A stretch of DNA of 64,000 nucleotides from Herbiconiux oxytropis (GTDB taxonomy: Bacteria > Actinomycetota > Actinomycetes > Actinomycetales > Microbacteriaceae): NCBI RefSeq assembly GCF_024979315.1, contig NZ_JANLCK010000007.1, positions 124,001 through 188,000 of the forward strand, given 5' to 3'. Below the pieces are notes generated by a model. The model saw only the letters and a program-made list of their open reading frames with translations, was not told the origin of the DNA and searched no databases. Position numbers and translations under genes: made by a program. Within the stretch, counting starts at the first letter, position 1, and each line of letters starts with the position of its first letter. Of the stretch, positions 38,376 through 47,997 are shown piece by piece.

Positions 38376-38971
38376 GAGTGCGCCCCGAGCGAGGGGCGGG
38401 CCGCGTAGAACTCGGCCATCGATGCGTCGTGCGCGCTCTGGATGGCCGACAGGTCGAGCGGATCGTCCGTGAGCGACTTGGCGAAGCCGTGGATGATGAC
38501 CTCCTCGGGTGACTTCGTCACATCGAACAACGGGGTGTAGCCCGTGGCGAAGTAGAGCCGGTGGGCCTCGGGCTGGAGGGGGCCCGTCGTGAGGTAGGCG
38601 ACCGGCACGCCACGGCGACGCGCCTCGGCCTCGAGTTCGGCGACCACGCGGCGGGCGAGTCCCTGCCGTCTGTGCGCCTTGGAGGCCCAGATGCGCTTGA
38701 GTTCGACGGTGTTCTCGTCGAAGGTCTTGAAGGCACCGCCCGCGATGGCGACACCGTCGCGCAGCAGAAGGACGAAGGCGCCTCGCGGCGAGCTGAACTC
38801 CGAACCCGGGTAGCGGTTCATCTCGGCCGAGGCCGGCTCGCCCATGACGGTTCCGTAGCGGGTGTCGTACTCCCACTCGAGCTCGGTGAGGAGCGGTTCG
38901 GCCCTGGGATCGTCGGCGGCGACGTAGACGAACTCGTCGGTCGCGGTGGAGGGGTTCTCACGCAGCGACAC
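38372..38971 (-). CDS. GNAT-family N-acetyltransferase
   Basis: 199 residues. GNAT core with FVLLLRDGVAIAGGAFKTFD, VELKRIWASKAHRRQGLARR as the acetyl-CoA pyrophosphate loop (RxxGLA), and YLTTGPLQPEAHRLYFATGY. GTG 38971 has GGAGG with a 6-nt spacer. It overlaps the monooxygenase gene by 14 bp. In Bacillus the yxeL product of the S-(2-succino)cysteine operon acetylates the imported compound before oxidation by YxeK; the same gene trio with an ABC importer occurs here, which suggests a comparable job (inference). Confidence 0.87.
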   Translation of the reverse strand: MSLRENPSTATDEFVYVAADDPRAEPLLTELEWEYDTRYGTVMGEPASAEMNRYPGSEFSSPRGAFVLLLRDGVAIAGGAFKTFDENTVELKRIWASKAHRRQGLARRVVAELEAEARRRGVPVAYLTTGPLQPEAHRLYFATGYTPLFDVTKSPEEVIIHGFAKSLTDDPLDLSAIQSAHDASMAEFYAARPSLGAHS

Positions 38972-40094
38972 GTGCGGCCTCCTCTGCAGTGGCGGCAGGG
39001 GATCCTGCGGCCGCCGCGTCGCGCCTGGCGACCTCGTCGCGCACGAGCGGGATGACGTAGCGCCCGAAGTCGATCGTGTCGTCGATGTAGTCGTAGCCCC
39101 GCGCCGAGATGATGTCGACGCCCAGGTCGACGTAGTCGAGCAGAGCTGCCGCAACCGTCTCGGGGGTGCCGACGAGAGCGTTCGAGTTGCCGCGGGCGCC
39201 CGATGCGGCGGCGACCTTGGTCCAGAGCGCCCGGTCGAAGCGGTCGCCCTTCTCGGCGATCGCGAGCAGCCTCTGCGAGCCGGCGTTCTCGGGGTTCTGC
39301 AGGTCGCCTGCCGCGGCGGAGAGCACGCCCGAGCGCTTCTCGATCCGCCCCAGGATGCGCTCCGCCTTCTCCCAGGCGAGCTCCTCGGTGGCGCCGAGGA
39401 TGGGCCGGAAGGCCACCTGGATGCGAGGTCGCGAGCTGCGACCGGCCGCGAGCGCGGCATCCGTGACGGTGCTGATCTGCTCCGCGGTGCTCGCCAGGGG
39501 TTCGCCCCAGAGCGCGTAGATGTCGCTCTCGGCCGCACCGACCGCGTAGGCGGCGGCCGACGACCCGCCGAACGACAGCTGGGGGCGGGGCTGCTGCACC
39601 GGCCGGATGTCGCTCACGAAGTTCTCGAAGCGGTAGTGCTCGCCGGCGAAGTCGAACGGCACCGTGCTCGTCCAGGCCTGCTTGAGGATGCGGATGTACT
39701 CCGCGGTGCGGGCGTAGCGCTCGTCCTTGGTGAGGAAGTCGCCTTCTGCGGCCTGGTCGGCGGTGGAGCCACCGGTGATGATGTGCACGTTGATGCGACC
39801 GTCGCTGATCTGGTCGAGAGTGGCCACGACCTTGGCCGCGTAGGTCGGCGCCGAGACGTTCGGGCGGTGCGCGAGCAGGATCTTCAGGCGGTCGAGCCGA
39901 GTGGCCACGAAGGCCGCGGCGGTGGCGGGGTCGGGCGAACCGGAGCCGTAGGCGAACAGGATGCGGTCCCACCCGTGCTCCTCATGGGCCCGGGCCAGGC
40001 GCAGCGTGTAGTCCTTGTCGAAGCTCAGACCGCTCCTGTCGCGGGTCTCGCTGCCGTCGTTGGTTGCTGCGATGCCGAGGAATTCGATGGGCAC
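38958..40094 (-). CDS. LLM-class monooxygenase, alkanesulfonate monooxygenase (SsuD)/YxeK-like
   Basis: 378 residues. SsuD-like features: IEFLGIAATNDGSE, RLDRLKILLAHRPNVSAPT, ATLDQISDGRINVHIITGGS (the HIITGG segment is typical), GDFLTKDERYARTAEYIRIL and LSFGGSSAAAYAVGA. The family oxidises C-S bonds with FMNH2 and O2. GTG 40094 has AGGAG 5 nt upstream. First gene of an operon with acetyltransferase and amino-acid importer, suggesting oxidation of an N-acetylated S-alkyl cysteine rather than an alkanesulfonate. Confidence 0.89.
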   Translation of the reverse strand: MPIEFLGIAATNDGSETRDRSGLSFDKDYTLRLARAHEEHGWDRILFAYGSGSPDPATAAAFVATRLDRLKILLAHRPNVSAPTYAAKVVATLDQISDGRINVHIITGGSTADQAAEGDFLTKDERYARTAEYIRILKQAWTSTVPFDFAGEHYRFENFVSDIRPVQQPRPQLSFGGSSAAAYAVGAAESDIYALWGEPLASTAEQISTVTDAALAAGRSSRPRIQVAFRPILGATEELAWEKAERILGRIEKRSGVLSAAAGDLQNPENAGSQRLLAIAEKGDRFDRALWTKVAAASGARGNSNALVGTPETVAAALLDYVDLGVDIISARGYDYIDDTIDFGRYVIPLVRDEVARRDAAAAGSPAATAEEAARVAA

Positions 40095-40262
40095 GGGGTC
40101 TCCTGGTGGGCTGATCGACGGTGCGGCGTGCTGTCGCCGCTCGTGCCGACCGTAGGACAGTGGTGAAAGGGGCGGCAAACGTCTCGGGTTCACAATTCGT
40201 CATCCGCGTCACTCTGGGTCACATAAGGCCGAAAGCGGCACTCGAATGGCGAAGGTGGGGGA

Positions 40263-42428
40263 ATGGCCGCCTCTTCACCCACCCCCGTCTCGGTCGCCAT
40301 CGTGGGTGCCGGACCGCGAGGAGTCGGCGTGCTCGAGCGGATCGCGGCCAACCTCGGTGAGCTCTGGTCGCCGGGCGCGAAACTCGTGGTGCACCTGATC
40401 GACCCGTACCCGGCCGGCCCCGGTCGCATCTGGCGCTACGATCAGTCACCGCTGCTCAAGCTCAACTCGATGGCGGCCGACGTCACGATGTTCACCGACG
40501 AGACCTCCACGATCGACGGGCCGGTGCTGACCGGACCGTCGTTGATCGACTGGGCCGAGGGAGTGCGACTCGGCACCATCCTCCTCCGCGGTGACCGTCT
40601 GGACGTCGCGCTGCGCGCCGAGATCGACGGATTGACCCCGGCGACCTTCCCCACCCGCCGGTTGCAGAGTCTCTACCTGACCTGGTTCCACGAGCGGGCG
40701 CTCGAGCAGGTGGGCGACGGCGCCGAGGTGCGGGAGCACCTCGCCCGGGTGCGTCGGGTGACAGACGCCCCGGGCGGCGGGCAACGGCTGGAGCTCGACT
40801 CCGGCGCCACCCTCGAGGCCGACCTCGTGCTCTACTCGCTCGGCCACACCGGAGCCGATCCGGAGCCCGAGCACTCCCGGCTGGCGGATTTCGCCGCGCG
40901 GCGGGAGCTCTACTATCTGCCGCCCGCCTTCACGGCCGATGCCGACACCCGGCCGATCGTGCCAGGACAGCGCGTGCTGGTGCGTGGTTTCGGCCTCGCG
41001 GCGGTCGACCTGATCGTGCTCCTGACCGAGGGGCGCGGTGGCCGGTTCGTGGCCGACGGTGACCGCGTGCGCTACGTGCCCTCCGGTCAGGAGCCTCGCA
41101 TCATCATCGGTTCCCGGCGCGGAGTGCCGTACCACTCCAAGATCGGCTCGACCCTGAAGGGCGAGAAGCCGGAGCCTCGTTTCTTCACGCCGGCGGTCGC
41201 GAACCGGCTCGAGGCCGAGCGCGAGTCGCTCGACTTCGCCTCCGACGTGTGGCCGCTGATCGCGCAGGAGATGCTCTGGGGTTATTACCGCGAGCTGTTC
41301 ACGGGGCATCCGGACCGCGTGGCGATCGGGTGGGCGGAGTTCGCTGCGCAGTTCCAGGAACTCGATCCGCGGGCGTCGGTGCTTGCGGATGCTGCGGGCC
41401 CTGATGCTGCGGGCCCGGATGCTGCGGGCCCGGCTGGATCGGGCGGATCCGGCGGATCCGGCGGGCCCCGTTCGCGAGGGTCCCGCGGTCACGCCCTGCC
41501 CGACCTCGGTGAAGGCGACGAGCGCGACCGGGTGCTGGCCGACGCGACCCGGCTGACCGCGCTGATCGAGTCCTCGGTGCTCGAGGAGATCGACCGGTTG
41601 TTCCTGCCGTCGTTCGACCGGCCACTGGGCGGCGCGAGCTTCGCCGACCTCGACGAGGTCCAGCACGCGGTGCGCGACTACGTGGAGAGAGACCTCGCCT
41701 TGCGCACCCGGCCCGAGCACAGTGCGACCCTGGGTCTCTTCTTCGCACTGCTGACGTCGTTGTTCGCCTTCACCGAGATCGTCGCCTCACCGAAGTGGAC
41801 GGCGAGATCGCGGGTGGATGACCTCAACGGGTGGTGGCTCGGGTACTTCAGCTTCATCGCGAGCGGGCCGCCCGCGCATCGCCTCGAAGAACTGCTCGCC
41901 CTGTCCGAGGCGGGGGTGGTGCAGTTCGTGGGCGGTGAGATGTGGGTCGAGACCGATGAAGAAGGGGGTGTGTTCCGTGCCGGTGGTGCGAGCCATCCGG
42001 AGACGGTCACGGCGACCGCGTTGATCGACGCGCGTCTGCCGGGCACGAGCGTCGCCCGGACCGACAACGAGGTGCTGCGGCTGCTGCTCGAGAGCGGTAC
42101 GGCGCTGGAGGAGGTGGCTCGCGACGCCGACTACGCGGTGCCGACCGGCCTGCTCAGTGTGCGGCCGGAAGATCGTCGGGTGCTGCACAGCTCGGGAGAG
42201 CCGACCGATCGCGCCTACGCGATCGGCCCTTACACGAACTCGCCATTCGTGGGCGCCTTCTCGCGCCCGCGCACGAATGCGCTCTCGTTCCGCGAGAACG
42301 ACCGGGTGGCTCGAGCCCTCCTCGAGCATGCGGTCGCGATCGCGCAGGACCGAGCGGACGCGTCGTTGCCGCGCCCCGGCATGTTCTCCGACCGGCTCTG
42401 GTTCGAGTTCGTGGCCGAACCGCTCTGA
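40263..42428 (+). CDS. Large FAD/NAD(P)-binding protein of the FAD_NAD_binding_9 type
   Basis: 721 residues. N-terminal dinucleotide fold VSVAIVGAGPRGVGVLERIA, then YPAGPGRIWRYDQSPLLKLN, VLYSLGHTGADP and a second nucleotide-fold segment GQRVLVRGFGLAAVDLIVLL. This matches the actinobacterial family with an N-terminal FAD-NAD(P)-binding domain and no assigned reaction. Residues about 376-400 are a low-complexity insert (DAAGP repeated, then Gly/Ser) encoded by a 15-bp tandem repeat. RBS AAGGTGGGGG is adjacent to the ATG. It is monocistronic and diverges from the SsuD-like operon across 168 bp with no clear motif. Oxidase, monooxygenase or reductase cannot be distinguished. Confidence 0.8.
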   Translation: MAASSPTPVSVAIVGAGPRGVGVLERIAANLGELWSPGAKLVVHLIDPYPAGPGRIWRYDQSPLLKLNSMAADVTMFTDETSTIDGPVLTGPSLIDWAEGVRLGTILLRGDRLDVALRAEIDGLTPATFPTRRLQSLYLTWFHERALEQVGDGAEVREHLARVRRVTDAPGGGQRLELDSGATLEADLVLYSLGHTGADPEPEHSRLADFAARRELYYLPPAFTADADTRPIVPGQRVLVRGFGLAAVDLIVLLTEGRGGRFVADGDRVRYVPSGQEPRIIIGSRRGVPYHSKIGSTLKGEKPEPRFFTPAVANRLEAERESLDFASDVWPLIAQEMLWGYYRELFTGHPDRVAIGWAEFAAQFQELDPRASVLADAAGPDAAGPDAAGPAGSGGSGGSGGPRSRGSRGHALPDLGEGDERDRVLADATRLTALIESSVLEEIDRLFLPSFDRPLGGASFADLDEVQHAVRDYVERDLALRTRPEHSATLGLFFALLTSLFAFTEIVASPKWTARSRVDDLNGWWLGYFSFIASGPPAHRLEELLALSEAGVVQFVGGEMWVETDEEGGVFRAGGASHPETVTATALIDARLPGTSVARTDNEVLRLLLESGTALEEVARDADYAVPTGLLSVRPEDRRVLHSSGEPTDRAYAIGPYTNSPFVGAFSRPRTNALSFRENDRVARALLEHAVAIAQDRADASLPRPGMFSDRLWFEFVAEPL
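41388..41432 (+). repeat. Three tandem copies of a 15-bp in-frame repeat
   Basis: Unit GATGCTGCGGGCCCK three times, encoding DAAGP x3, followed by GGCGGATCC-type repeats coding for Gly/Ser. In-frame, so the protein stays open. Copy number is likely to vary between strains. Confidence 0.85.
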
Positions 42429-42542
42429 GTCGGTCTTCGCCGCCGACGCCCGCCTACCGAGCCGCGAGGTCGGCAGACGCGTGCGTCGGCGTTGCCGTCC
42501 GGCAGGCCTTCGACAGCTGGGCCGACGTCGGTCGCGGACTGT

Positions 42543-43556
42543 CTACAGTCGAGCGGCGACCCGCGCGTGCGCATCGGCCAGCAGCTCCACCGACCGCAGC
42601 CGCGCGGCCGTCTCGAGAGACGAGTGCGCCACGATGACCTCGTCGACGTCGGCCGTGCGGGCGAAGTCCTCGATGTAGTCCGAGACCTCGGCGCCGGTGC
42701 CGAGCCCCGTGTAGGTGGCCATGCTCTGCACCTGCGAGCCGGCCGGGGTCGTCAGCAGGTAGTCGAGCTCGTCGTCGCCGAACTGCCGGTCGAGGGGGAT
42801 GCGGCCGCTCTGGCGCAAGAGCATCAGGAGCCGTGCCCGCTTGACCCGGGCGAGCTGTGCCGCCGCATCGTCGCGGTCGTCCGTGGCGATCGCATTCACG
42901 CCGGCGATGACGTGGGGCCGCTCGAGCTGCTCGGAGGGCGTGAACTCCCGGCGATAGATCGCCACGGCCTGGTGCAGGGCATCCGGGGCGAAGTGCGACG
43001 CGAACGCGAACGGCAGCCCGAGGGCTGCGGCGAGCCGGGCGCCGAACAGCGACGACCCCAGGATGTACAGCGGCACCCTCGTGCCGGCACCGGGTGTGGC
43101 GCTGACCCCGGGCACGCGTGACTGCCCGGCGAGGAACGCCTGCAGCTCGAGCACGTCGTCGGGGAAGTGCTCGGACGACGCCGGATCGCGGCGCAGCGCC
43201 CGGAACGTCGCCTGGTCGCTGCCGGGGGCGCGCCCCAGCCCCAGGTCGATGCGTCCCGGGTGCAGAGTCTCGAGGGTGCCGAACTGCTCCGCGATCGTCA
43301 GCGGCGCGTGGTTGGGCAGCATCACACCGCCGGCGCCGAGCCGGATCGTGGAGGTCTGAGAGGCCACGTGCGCGATCAGCACCGCCGTGGCGCTCGACGC
43401 GATGGACGCCATGTTGTGGTGTTCGGCGTACCAGACCCGCCGGTAGCCGCTGGCTTCGGCCTGCTGAGCGAGGAGAACGGAGGCGGCGAAGCTGTCGCGC
43501 ACGGTCTCCCCGGGGGCGACAGGGGCGAGATCGAGGATCGAGAGAGGAACAGTCAC
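42543..43556 (-). CDS. LLM-class oxidoreductase, MsnO8/YhbW family
   Basis: 337 residues. Starts [14 protein letters not shown], with [60 protein letters not shown] and [17 protein letters not shown], the consistent pattern of the small luciferase-like MsnO8 family, usually FMN-bound with unknown substrate. The GTG at 43556 is chosen because the family begins there; no convincing Shine-Dalgarno is seen. It diverges from the FbiC-like gene (137 bp). It is convergent with the large FAD gene; a 9-bp inverted repeat (42441/42483) lies between them. Confidence 0.88.
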   Translation of the reverse strand: MTVPLSILDLAPVAPGETVRDSFAASVLLAQQAEASGYRRVWYAEHHNMASIASSATAVLIAHVASQTSTIRLGAGGVMLPNHAPLTIAEQFGTLETLHPGRIDLGLGRAPGSDQATFRALRRDPASSEHFPDDVLELQAFLAGQSRVPGVSATPGAGTRVPLYILGSSLFGARLAAALGLPFAFASHFAPDALHQAVAIYRREFTPSEQLERPHVIAGVNAIATDDRDDAAAQLARVKRARLLMLLRQSGRIPLDRQFGDDELDYLLTTPAGSQVQSMATYTGLGTGAEVSDYIEDFARTADVDEVIVAHSSLETAARLRSVELLADAHARVAARL

Positions 43557-43693
43557 ACCGGGTGCAACGCAGGAGCGCGGCTCGTACTTCCCGATCAGGC
43601 GGTAGACTGGGGGCACTTCAGATCGGGCCTGGATTTGGGCTCGCGGCGTTCGTCGAAACGTCTGCACCATCCACCGAGCCTGAAAGCCGCGCC

Positions 43694-46105
43694 GTGATCT
43701 CCTCAGCGTTCCCCCTCTCGTTCTCCGATCTTCCCCCGCGCGATGCCCTCGACCGGGTCGAGGCCGGTGAGCCGATCTCCCTCACAACCGCCACCGCTCT
43801 GCTGGGCGCCCGCGGCGACGACCTCGACCGGCTGCTCACCCGGGCGTCCGCCATCCGCGACGACGGGCTCCGACGGGCCGGGCGGCCCGGCGTCATCACC
43901 TACTCCAAGAAGGTGTTCCTGCCGATCACCCGGCTGTGCCAGGACCGCTGCCACTACTGCATCTTCGTCGACACCCCAGGCGGGCTCGCGAAGCACGGCA
44001 TCACCACCTTCATGGAGCCGGACGAGATCATCTCGATCGCCCAGGTGGGCGCGGGCATGGGCTGCAAGGAGGCCCTGTTCACACTCGGCGACCGCCCCGA
44101 GAAGCGCTGGCCCGCCGCCCGCAGCTGGCTCGCCCAGCACGGCTACGGCTCCACGCTGGAGTACGTGGGCGCGATGGCGCAGCGAGTGCTCGACGAGACC
44201 GGCCTGATCCCGCACCTCAACCCCGGCGTGATGTCGTGGAACGAGATGCAGCGACTGCGCCCGCTCGCCGGCTCGATGGGCATGATGCTCGAGACCACCG
44301 CCACCCGGCTGTGGTCGGAGCCCGGCGGAGCCCACTTCGGCTCGCCCGACAAGGATCCGGCGCTGCGGCTGCGGGTGATCGAGGATGCCGGCCGCTCCCG
44401 CATCCCGTTCACTTCGGGTGTGCTGCTGGGCATCGGCGAGAACCACGCCGAGCGTGCGGAGGCCCTGTTCGCGCTGCGCGAGCTGCACGGCCGGTTCGGG
44501 CACCTGCAGGAGACCATCGTGCAGAACTTCCGCTCCAAGCCCCGCACAGCCATGCAGAACGACCCCGATCTCGGGCTCGACGAGTACATCGCGGCCGTCG
44601 CCACGGCCCGCATCGTCATGGGGCCAGATGCCACGGTGCAGGCGCCGCCGAACCTCACCGACCTGCCGGAGCTGGGGCTGCTGCTGCGGGCCGGCATCAA
44701 CGACTGGGGCGGCATCAGCCCGCTCACCGCCGACCACGTGAACCCCGAGCGGCCCTGGCCCGACATCGACCTGCTCGCCGAGCTCACCGGCCGGAGCGGC
44801 TTCGCTCTGAAGGAGCGGCTCACCGCCTACCCCGAGTACCTCGCCGATGCCGACCGCTGGCTCGACCCGAACATCACCCCGGCCCTGCACGCCTTGATGG
44901 ATCCCGAGACGCTGCTCGCCGACGAGTCGGCCCGGGTGGCGCCGCGCCGCACCGCGGCCGTGCCCGCCGACGAAGCATTGTGGTCCGCCCACATCGACGA
45001 CGGCATCCGAGCCGCTCTGCACTCCGCAGCGCGGTCATCCGGCGACGCGATCAGCGACGAGCAGGCCGTCCTCCTGCTGGGCGCCCGCGGCGGAGCCCTC
45101 GACGAACTCGCCGGCATCGCGGATGCGGCGCGCGAGGCTAGCGGCAACCGGGCCGTCACGTACGTGGTGAACCGCAACGTCGACACGAGCCTGCTGACCC
45201 TTGGCGGCGCGGACGAGGAAGTGCCCACCCCGTCGCTCACCCTCGACATGGTGCAGCAGCTCGCCGCCGAAGCCGCACAGCTGGGCGCCAGCGAGATCTG
45301 CCTGCAGGGCCGGCCCGCGGCGCACCTGCCCGGCACCGTCTACCTCGACGTCGTGCGCGCCATCCGCGAGGCAGCGCCCGAGCTGAGCATCCACGGCTTC
45401 CGCCCCACCGAGCTGCAAGACGGGGCTCGCCGCACCGGCCGCAGCCTGCCGCAGTTCCTCGGCGAGCTCCGCGAGGCCGGCCTCGGCAGCGTGCCAGGCA
45501 CGGCCGCCGTGGTGCTCGACGACGGCGTGCGCGCCGCCTTCAGCCAGGGACAGCTCCCCCCGGCGGCCGAGTGGATCGCCACCGTGGAGGCCGCGCACCG
45601 TGCCGGCCTCGGCTCCACCTCCACGCTCGTCTTCGGCCACGTCGAGACCCCCGCCCAGGTCGTGGCGCACCTGCGGGCCCTCGCCGCCCTGCAGGAGCGC
45701 ACGGGCGGCTTCACCGAGTTCATCCCGATGCCGTTCGTGCCGGGCGACGCGCCACGAGCGCTGGCCGCCCTGGCCGGCCGGGGGCCCTCGCCCGAGGCCT
45801 CCCGCGCCGTCATCGCGGTCTCCCGACTGCTGCTGGCCGGCCGCATCGACCACGTGCAGGCCGCCTGGACGAAGCTCGGCCTCGGCACAACAGGCCAGGT
45901 GCTGCGGGGCGGTGCCGACGACATCGGCGGGGTGCTCCTCGACGGCTCGCTCTGGCCGGAGGCCGGGCCCGAGGCGCGCCTCACGCTCACCGACGCCGAC
46001 GTCGAGTCGCTGGCCCGGGCATCCGGTCGCCCCGCCCTTCGCCGCGACACCGCCTACCGGCCCATCGGGGAGACGCCGGTGGCCGCCGGGCGAGGATCCC
46101 GATGA
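43694..46105 (+). CDS. fbiC: FbiC-like FO synthase (CofG-CofH fusion) with CofH half lacking radical-SAM cysteines
   Basis: 803 residues. The N-terminal half is CofG-like, with intact radical-SAM cluster ligands C82, C86, C89 in [24 protein letters not shown] and [16 protein letters not shown]. The C-terminal half is homologous to CofH ([68 protein letters not shown]), but where CofH has NRN followed by CxxxCxxC this protein reads [18 protein letters not shown] (493-510): about 20 residues including all three cysteines are gone. Normal FbiC makes FO, the F420 chromophore, from tyrosine and diaminouracil. This version should lack the CofH step unless another CofH exists. GTG start; overlaps the next gene (ATGA). 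Confidence 0.82.
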   Translation: MISSAFPLSFSDLPPRDALDRVEAGEPISLTTATALLGARGDDLDRLLTRASAIRDDGLRRAGRPGVITYSKKVFLPITRLCQDRCHYCIFVDTPGGLAKHGITTFMEPDEIISIAQVGAGMGCKEALFTLGDRPEKRWPAARSWLAQHGYGSTLEYVGAMAQRVLDETGLIPHLNPGVMSWNEMQRLRPLAGSMGMMLETTATRLWSEPGGAHFGSPDKDPALRLRVIEDAGRSRIPFTSGVLLGIGENHAERAEALFALRELHGRFGHLQETIVQNFRSKPRTAMQNDPDLGLDEYIAAVATARIVMGPDATVQAPPNLTDLPELGLLLRAGINDWGGISPLTADHVNPERPWPDIDLLAELTGRSGFALKERLTAYPEYLADADRWLDPNITPALHALMDPETLLADESARVAPRRTAAVPADEALWSAHIDDGIRAALHSAARSSGDAISDEQAVLLLGARGGALDELAGIADAAREASGNRAVTYVVNRNVDTSLLTLGGADEEVPTPSLTLDMVQQLAAEAAQLGASEICLQGRPAAHLPGTVYLDVVRAIREAAPELSIHGFRPTELQDGARRTGRSLPQFLGELREAGLGSVPGTAAVVLDDGVRAAFSQGQLPPAAEWIATVEAAHRAGLGSTSTLVFGHVETPAQVVAHLRALAALQERTGGFTEFIPMPFVPGDAPRALAALAGRGPSPEASRAVIAVSRLLLAGRIDHVQAAWTKLGLGTTGQVLRGGADDIGGVLLDGSLWPEAGPEARLTLTDADVESLARASGRPALRRDTAYRPIGETPVAAGRGSR

Positions 46106-46146
46106 CGCAGCCGCCGATGACGCAGCCGCCGATGCCGCAGCCCCCC
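46102..46146 (+). repeat. Three tandem 15-bp units each carrying an in-frame ATG
   Basis: Unit ATGACGCAGCCGCCG twice, then ATGCCGCAGCCCCCC, followed by another ATG. It multiplies the potential start codons of the monooxygenase gene and overlaps the fbiC stop. Confidence 0.85.
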
Positions 46147-47661
46147 ATGACGGAGCGGCAGCGGCCGGCTTCGGATGCCTCGCTGCGCGAGGTCGACACG
46201 ATCGTGGTGGGGGCAGGGATCGCGGGCATCGCGGCCGCGGCCCAGCTGCGGCGCCGAGGCATCTCCGACGTGCTGGTGGTCGAGCGCGCCGATGACGTGG
46301 GCGGAACCTGGCGCGACAACGTCTACCCGGGTGTCGCGTGCGACATCCCGGCGCACCTCTACTCCTACTCGTTCCGGCCGAACCCGGGCTGGAGCCGGCG
46401 ATTCGCGCCCGGGGCCGAGATCCAGGAGTACCTGCGGGGCGTGGTGCGCGACGAAGGTCTGACACCGCAGCTCCTGCTCGGAACCGACGTCACCGACATG
46501 GCCTGGGACGACGACGGGCAGCGCTGGCGGCTGTCGACGAGCCGCGGCGGACTGGTCTGCCGGGTGCTGATCCTCGCGGCCGGCCGGCTCTCCGAGCCCA
46601 TTCTGCCGCACTTGCCCGGCCGGGAGTCCTTTGTCGGCCCCGTGATGCACAGCAGTGCCTGGGTGCCGGGGCTGGATCTCGCGGGCGCCAGGGTCGCCGT
46701 CGTCGGCACGGGAGCATCCGCCGTTCAGCTGGTTCCGCAGCTGGCGCGGGTGGCCGCCGAGGTGACGGTGTTCCAGCGCACGGCACCGTGGGTGGTGCCG
46801 CGGGCCGATGCGCCGATCCCGGAGCCTGCCCGCGAGGCCTTCGCGCGCGATCCGGAGTCGATGCACGCGCATCGCGAGTCGCTCTTCCACGAGTTCGAGG
46901 CCGGGCACGCCGCTCGTGTCGCCGAGGGGGCCGAACGCGAGGCGCTGCGGCAGGTGGCACTCGATCACCTTGCAGCACAGGTGCCCGACCCCGCGCTCCG
47001 CACCAGCCTCACGCCCGACTACGAGATCGGCTGCAAGCGCGTGCTGCTCTCCGACGACTGGTACCCGGCCCTCGCGTCGGGCGCGGTCACCCTGGAGCCC
47101 TCGGCCATCGTGGCGCTCGAGGGCAACCGTGCGGTGGCCGCCTCGGGCGCCCGCCACGAGGTCGACGCCCTGGTGTTCGCCACGGGCTTCGCGGCGACCC
47201 GACCGCCGTTCGCCCAGCACGTGCGGGGGCGCGGCGGGCGGTTGCTCGCCGATCACTGGGCCGAGGGGATGACGGCCTACGCGTCGATCCTGGTATCGGG
47301 CTTCCCGAACCTGATGGTGCTCGACGGACCGAATGCGGCGCTCGGGCACAACTCGGCCTTCCCCATGATCGAGGCCCAGGCCGAGCTCGCCTGCTCCCTC
47401 ATCACGCGGATGCGCACCGAGGGCGTCGAGGTGATCGAAGCCTCCCCGGTGGCCGAGCAGGTCTGGACCGACCAGCTCGACGCGGCCAGCCGAGGCACCG
47501 TCTGGCTCAGCGGCTGCCGGTCCTGGTACGTCGACGACCGCAGCAGCCGCCTCACCCTGCTCTGGCCAGGCACGGCAACCGCCTTCCGCGCCGCCCTCAG
47601 AGCGGTGGCCGAGCAGGCTCTGCCCCTCCCCGACGCCGAGCTGGTGTCACTCCGCGACTGA
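46102..47661 (+). CDS. Flavin-containing / Baeyer-Villiger monooxygenase
   Basis: 519 residues. FAD motif VVGAGIAGIAAAAQL, then ERADDVGGTWRDNVYPGVAC, the BVMO fingerprint FVGPVMHSSAWV (FxGxxxHxxxW), NADP motif VVGTGASAVQLVPQL and ATGF region FATGFAAT. It inserts oxygen next to a ketone carbonyl or oxidises N/S atoms using NADPH. The first 15 codons are three near-identical 15-bp units giving [15 protein letters not shown]; the true start may be any of ATG 46102, 46117, 46132 or 46147 (MTERQ). It overlaps the FbiC-like gene by 4 bp, an odd partner for a BVMO. Confidence 0.88.
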   Translation: MTQPPMTQPPMPQPPMTERQRPASDASLREVDTIVVGAGIAGIAAAAQLRRRGISDVLVVERADDVGGTWRDNVYPGVACDIPAHLYSYSFRPNPGWSRRFAPGAEIQEYLRGVVRDEGLTPQLLLGTDVTDMAWDDDGQRWRLSTSRGGLVCRVLILAAGRLSEPILPHLPGRESFVGPVMHSSAWVPGLDLAGARVAVVGTGASAVQLVPQLARVAAEVTVFQRTAPWVVPRADAPIPEPAREAFARDPESMHAHRESLFHEFEAGHAARVAEGAEREALRQVALDHLAAQVPDPALRTSLTPDYEIGCKRVLLSDDWYPALASGAVTLEPSAIVALEGNRAVAASGARHEVDALVFATGFAATRPPFAQHVRGRGGRLLADHWAEGMTAYASILVSGFPNLMVLDGPNAALGHNSAFPMIEAQAELACSLITRMRTEGVEVIEASPVAEQVWTDQLDAASRGTVWLSGCRSWYVDDRSSRLTLLWPGTATAFRAALRAVAEQALPLPDAELVSLRD

Positions 47662-47683
47662 CCGGTGGAGCCGGCCGCCCCGC

Positions 47684-47995
47684 TCAGGTCGTGGGGTCGC
47701 GCGGCTCCGGGATGACGCGGAGTCCGGCCGGCGAGTTCGACAGACGCACGAGCTCCTCGATCCAGGCGCGGTTCAGGATCGGCTCCCGGCCGCCGGCGAA
47801 GTCGAACTGCAGGGGGATCGTCGGGTGGATCCAGATGGAGCTGTGACCGCTGCCCTTGGCCACGGTGTACTCCCAGGAGAACGTGAAGCTCTCGCCGCGT
47901 CGCACCTTCGCGATGATCACGGCTTTCAGGTGGGCGAGCACGCGGTCGTCGAACTCCACCGAGATCGAGGGGGTGCCGTAGATGAAGTACCCCAT
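47684..47995 (-). CDS. DUF7882-like small protein (often mislabelled ATP-dependent DNA ligase)
   Basis: 103 residues. MGYFIYGTPSISVEFDDRVL then LAHLKAVIIAKVRRGESFTF, SWEYTVAKGSGHSSIWIHPT and the LNRAWIEELVRLSNSPAGLR tail match a small beta-rich family abundant in Microbacteriaceae and often annotated from a distant ligase hit. No ligase catalytic Lys motif (KxDG) is present, so a ligase function is unlikely. Two bases after the preceding gene's stop in the same direction, so co-transcribed. Function unknown. Confidence 0.85.
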   Translation of the reverse strand: MGYFIYGTPSISVEFDDRVLAHLKAVIIAKVRRGESFTFSWEYTVAKGSGHSSIWIHPTIPLQFDFAGGREPILNRAWIEELVRLSNSPAGLRVIPEPRDPTT

Positions 47996-47997
47996 GT

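Noticed and set aside
41388-41464. CRISPR-like or mobile repeat
   Set aside because: Perfect 15-bp units with no spacers, inside and in frame with a coding sequence; a coding minisatellite.
42441-42491. Terminator between the FAD protein and LLM genes
   Set aside because: 9-bp arms CGCCGACGC/GCGTCGGCG but a 33-nt loop and no T-run; too weak to call with confidence.
47684-47995. ATP-dependent DNA ligase
   Set aside because: Only 103 residues and no KxDG nucleotidyl-transfer motif; the ligase label on this family is a propagated misannotation.
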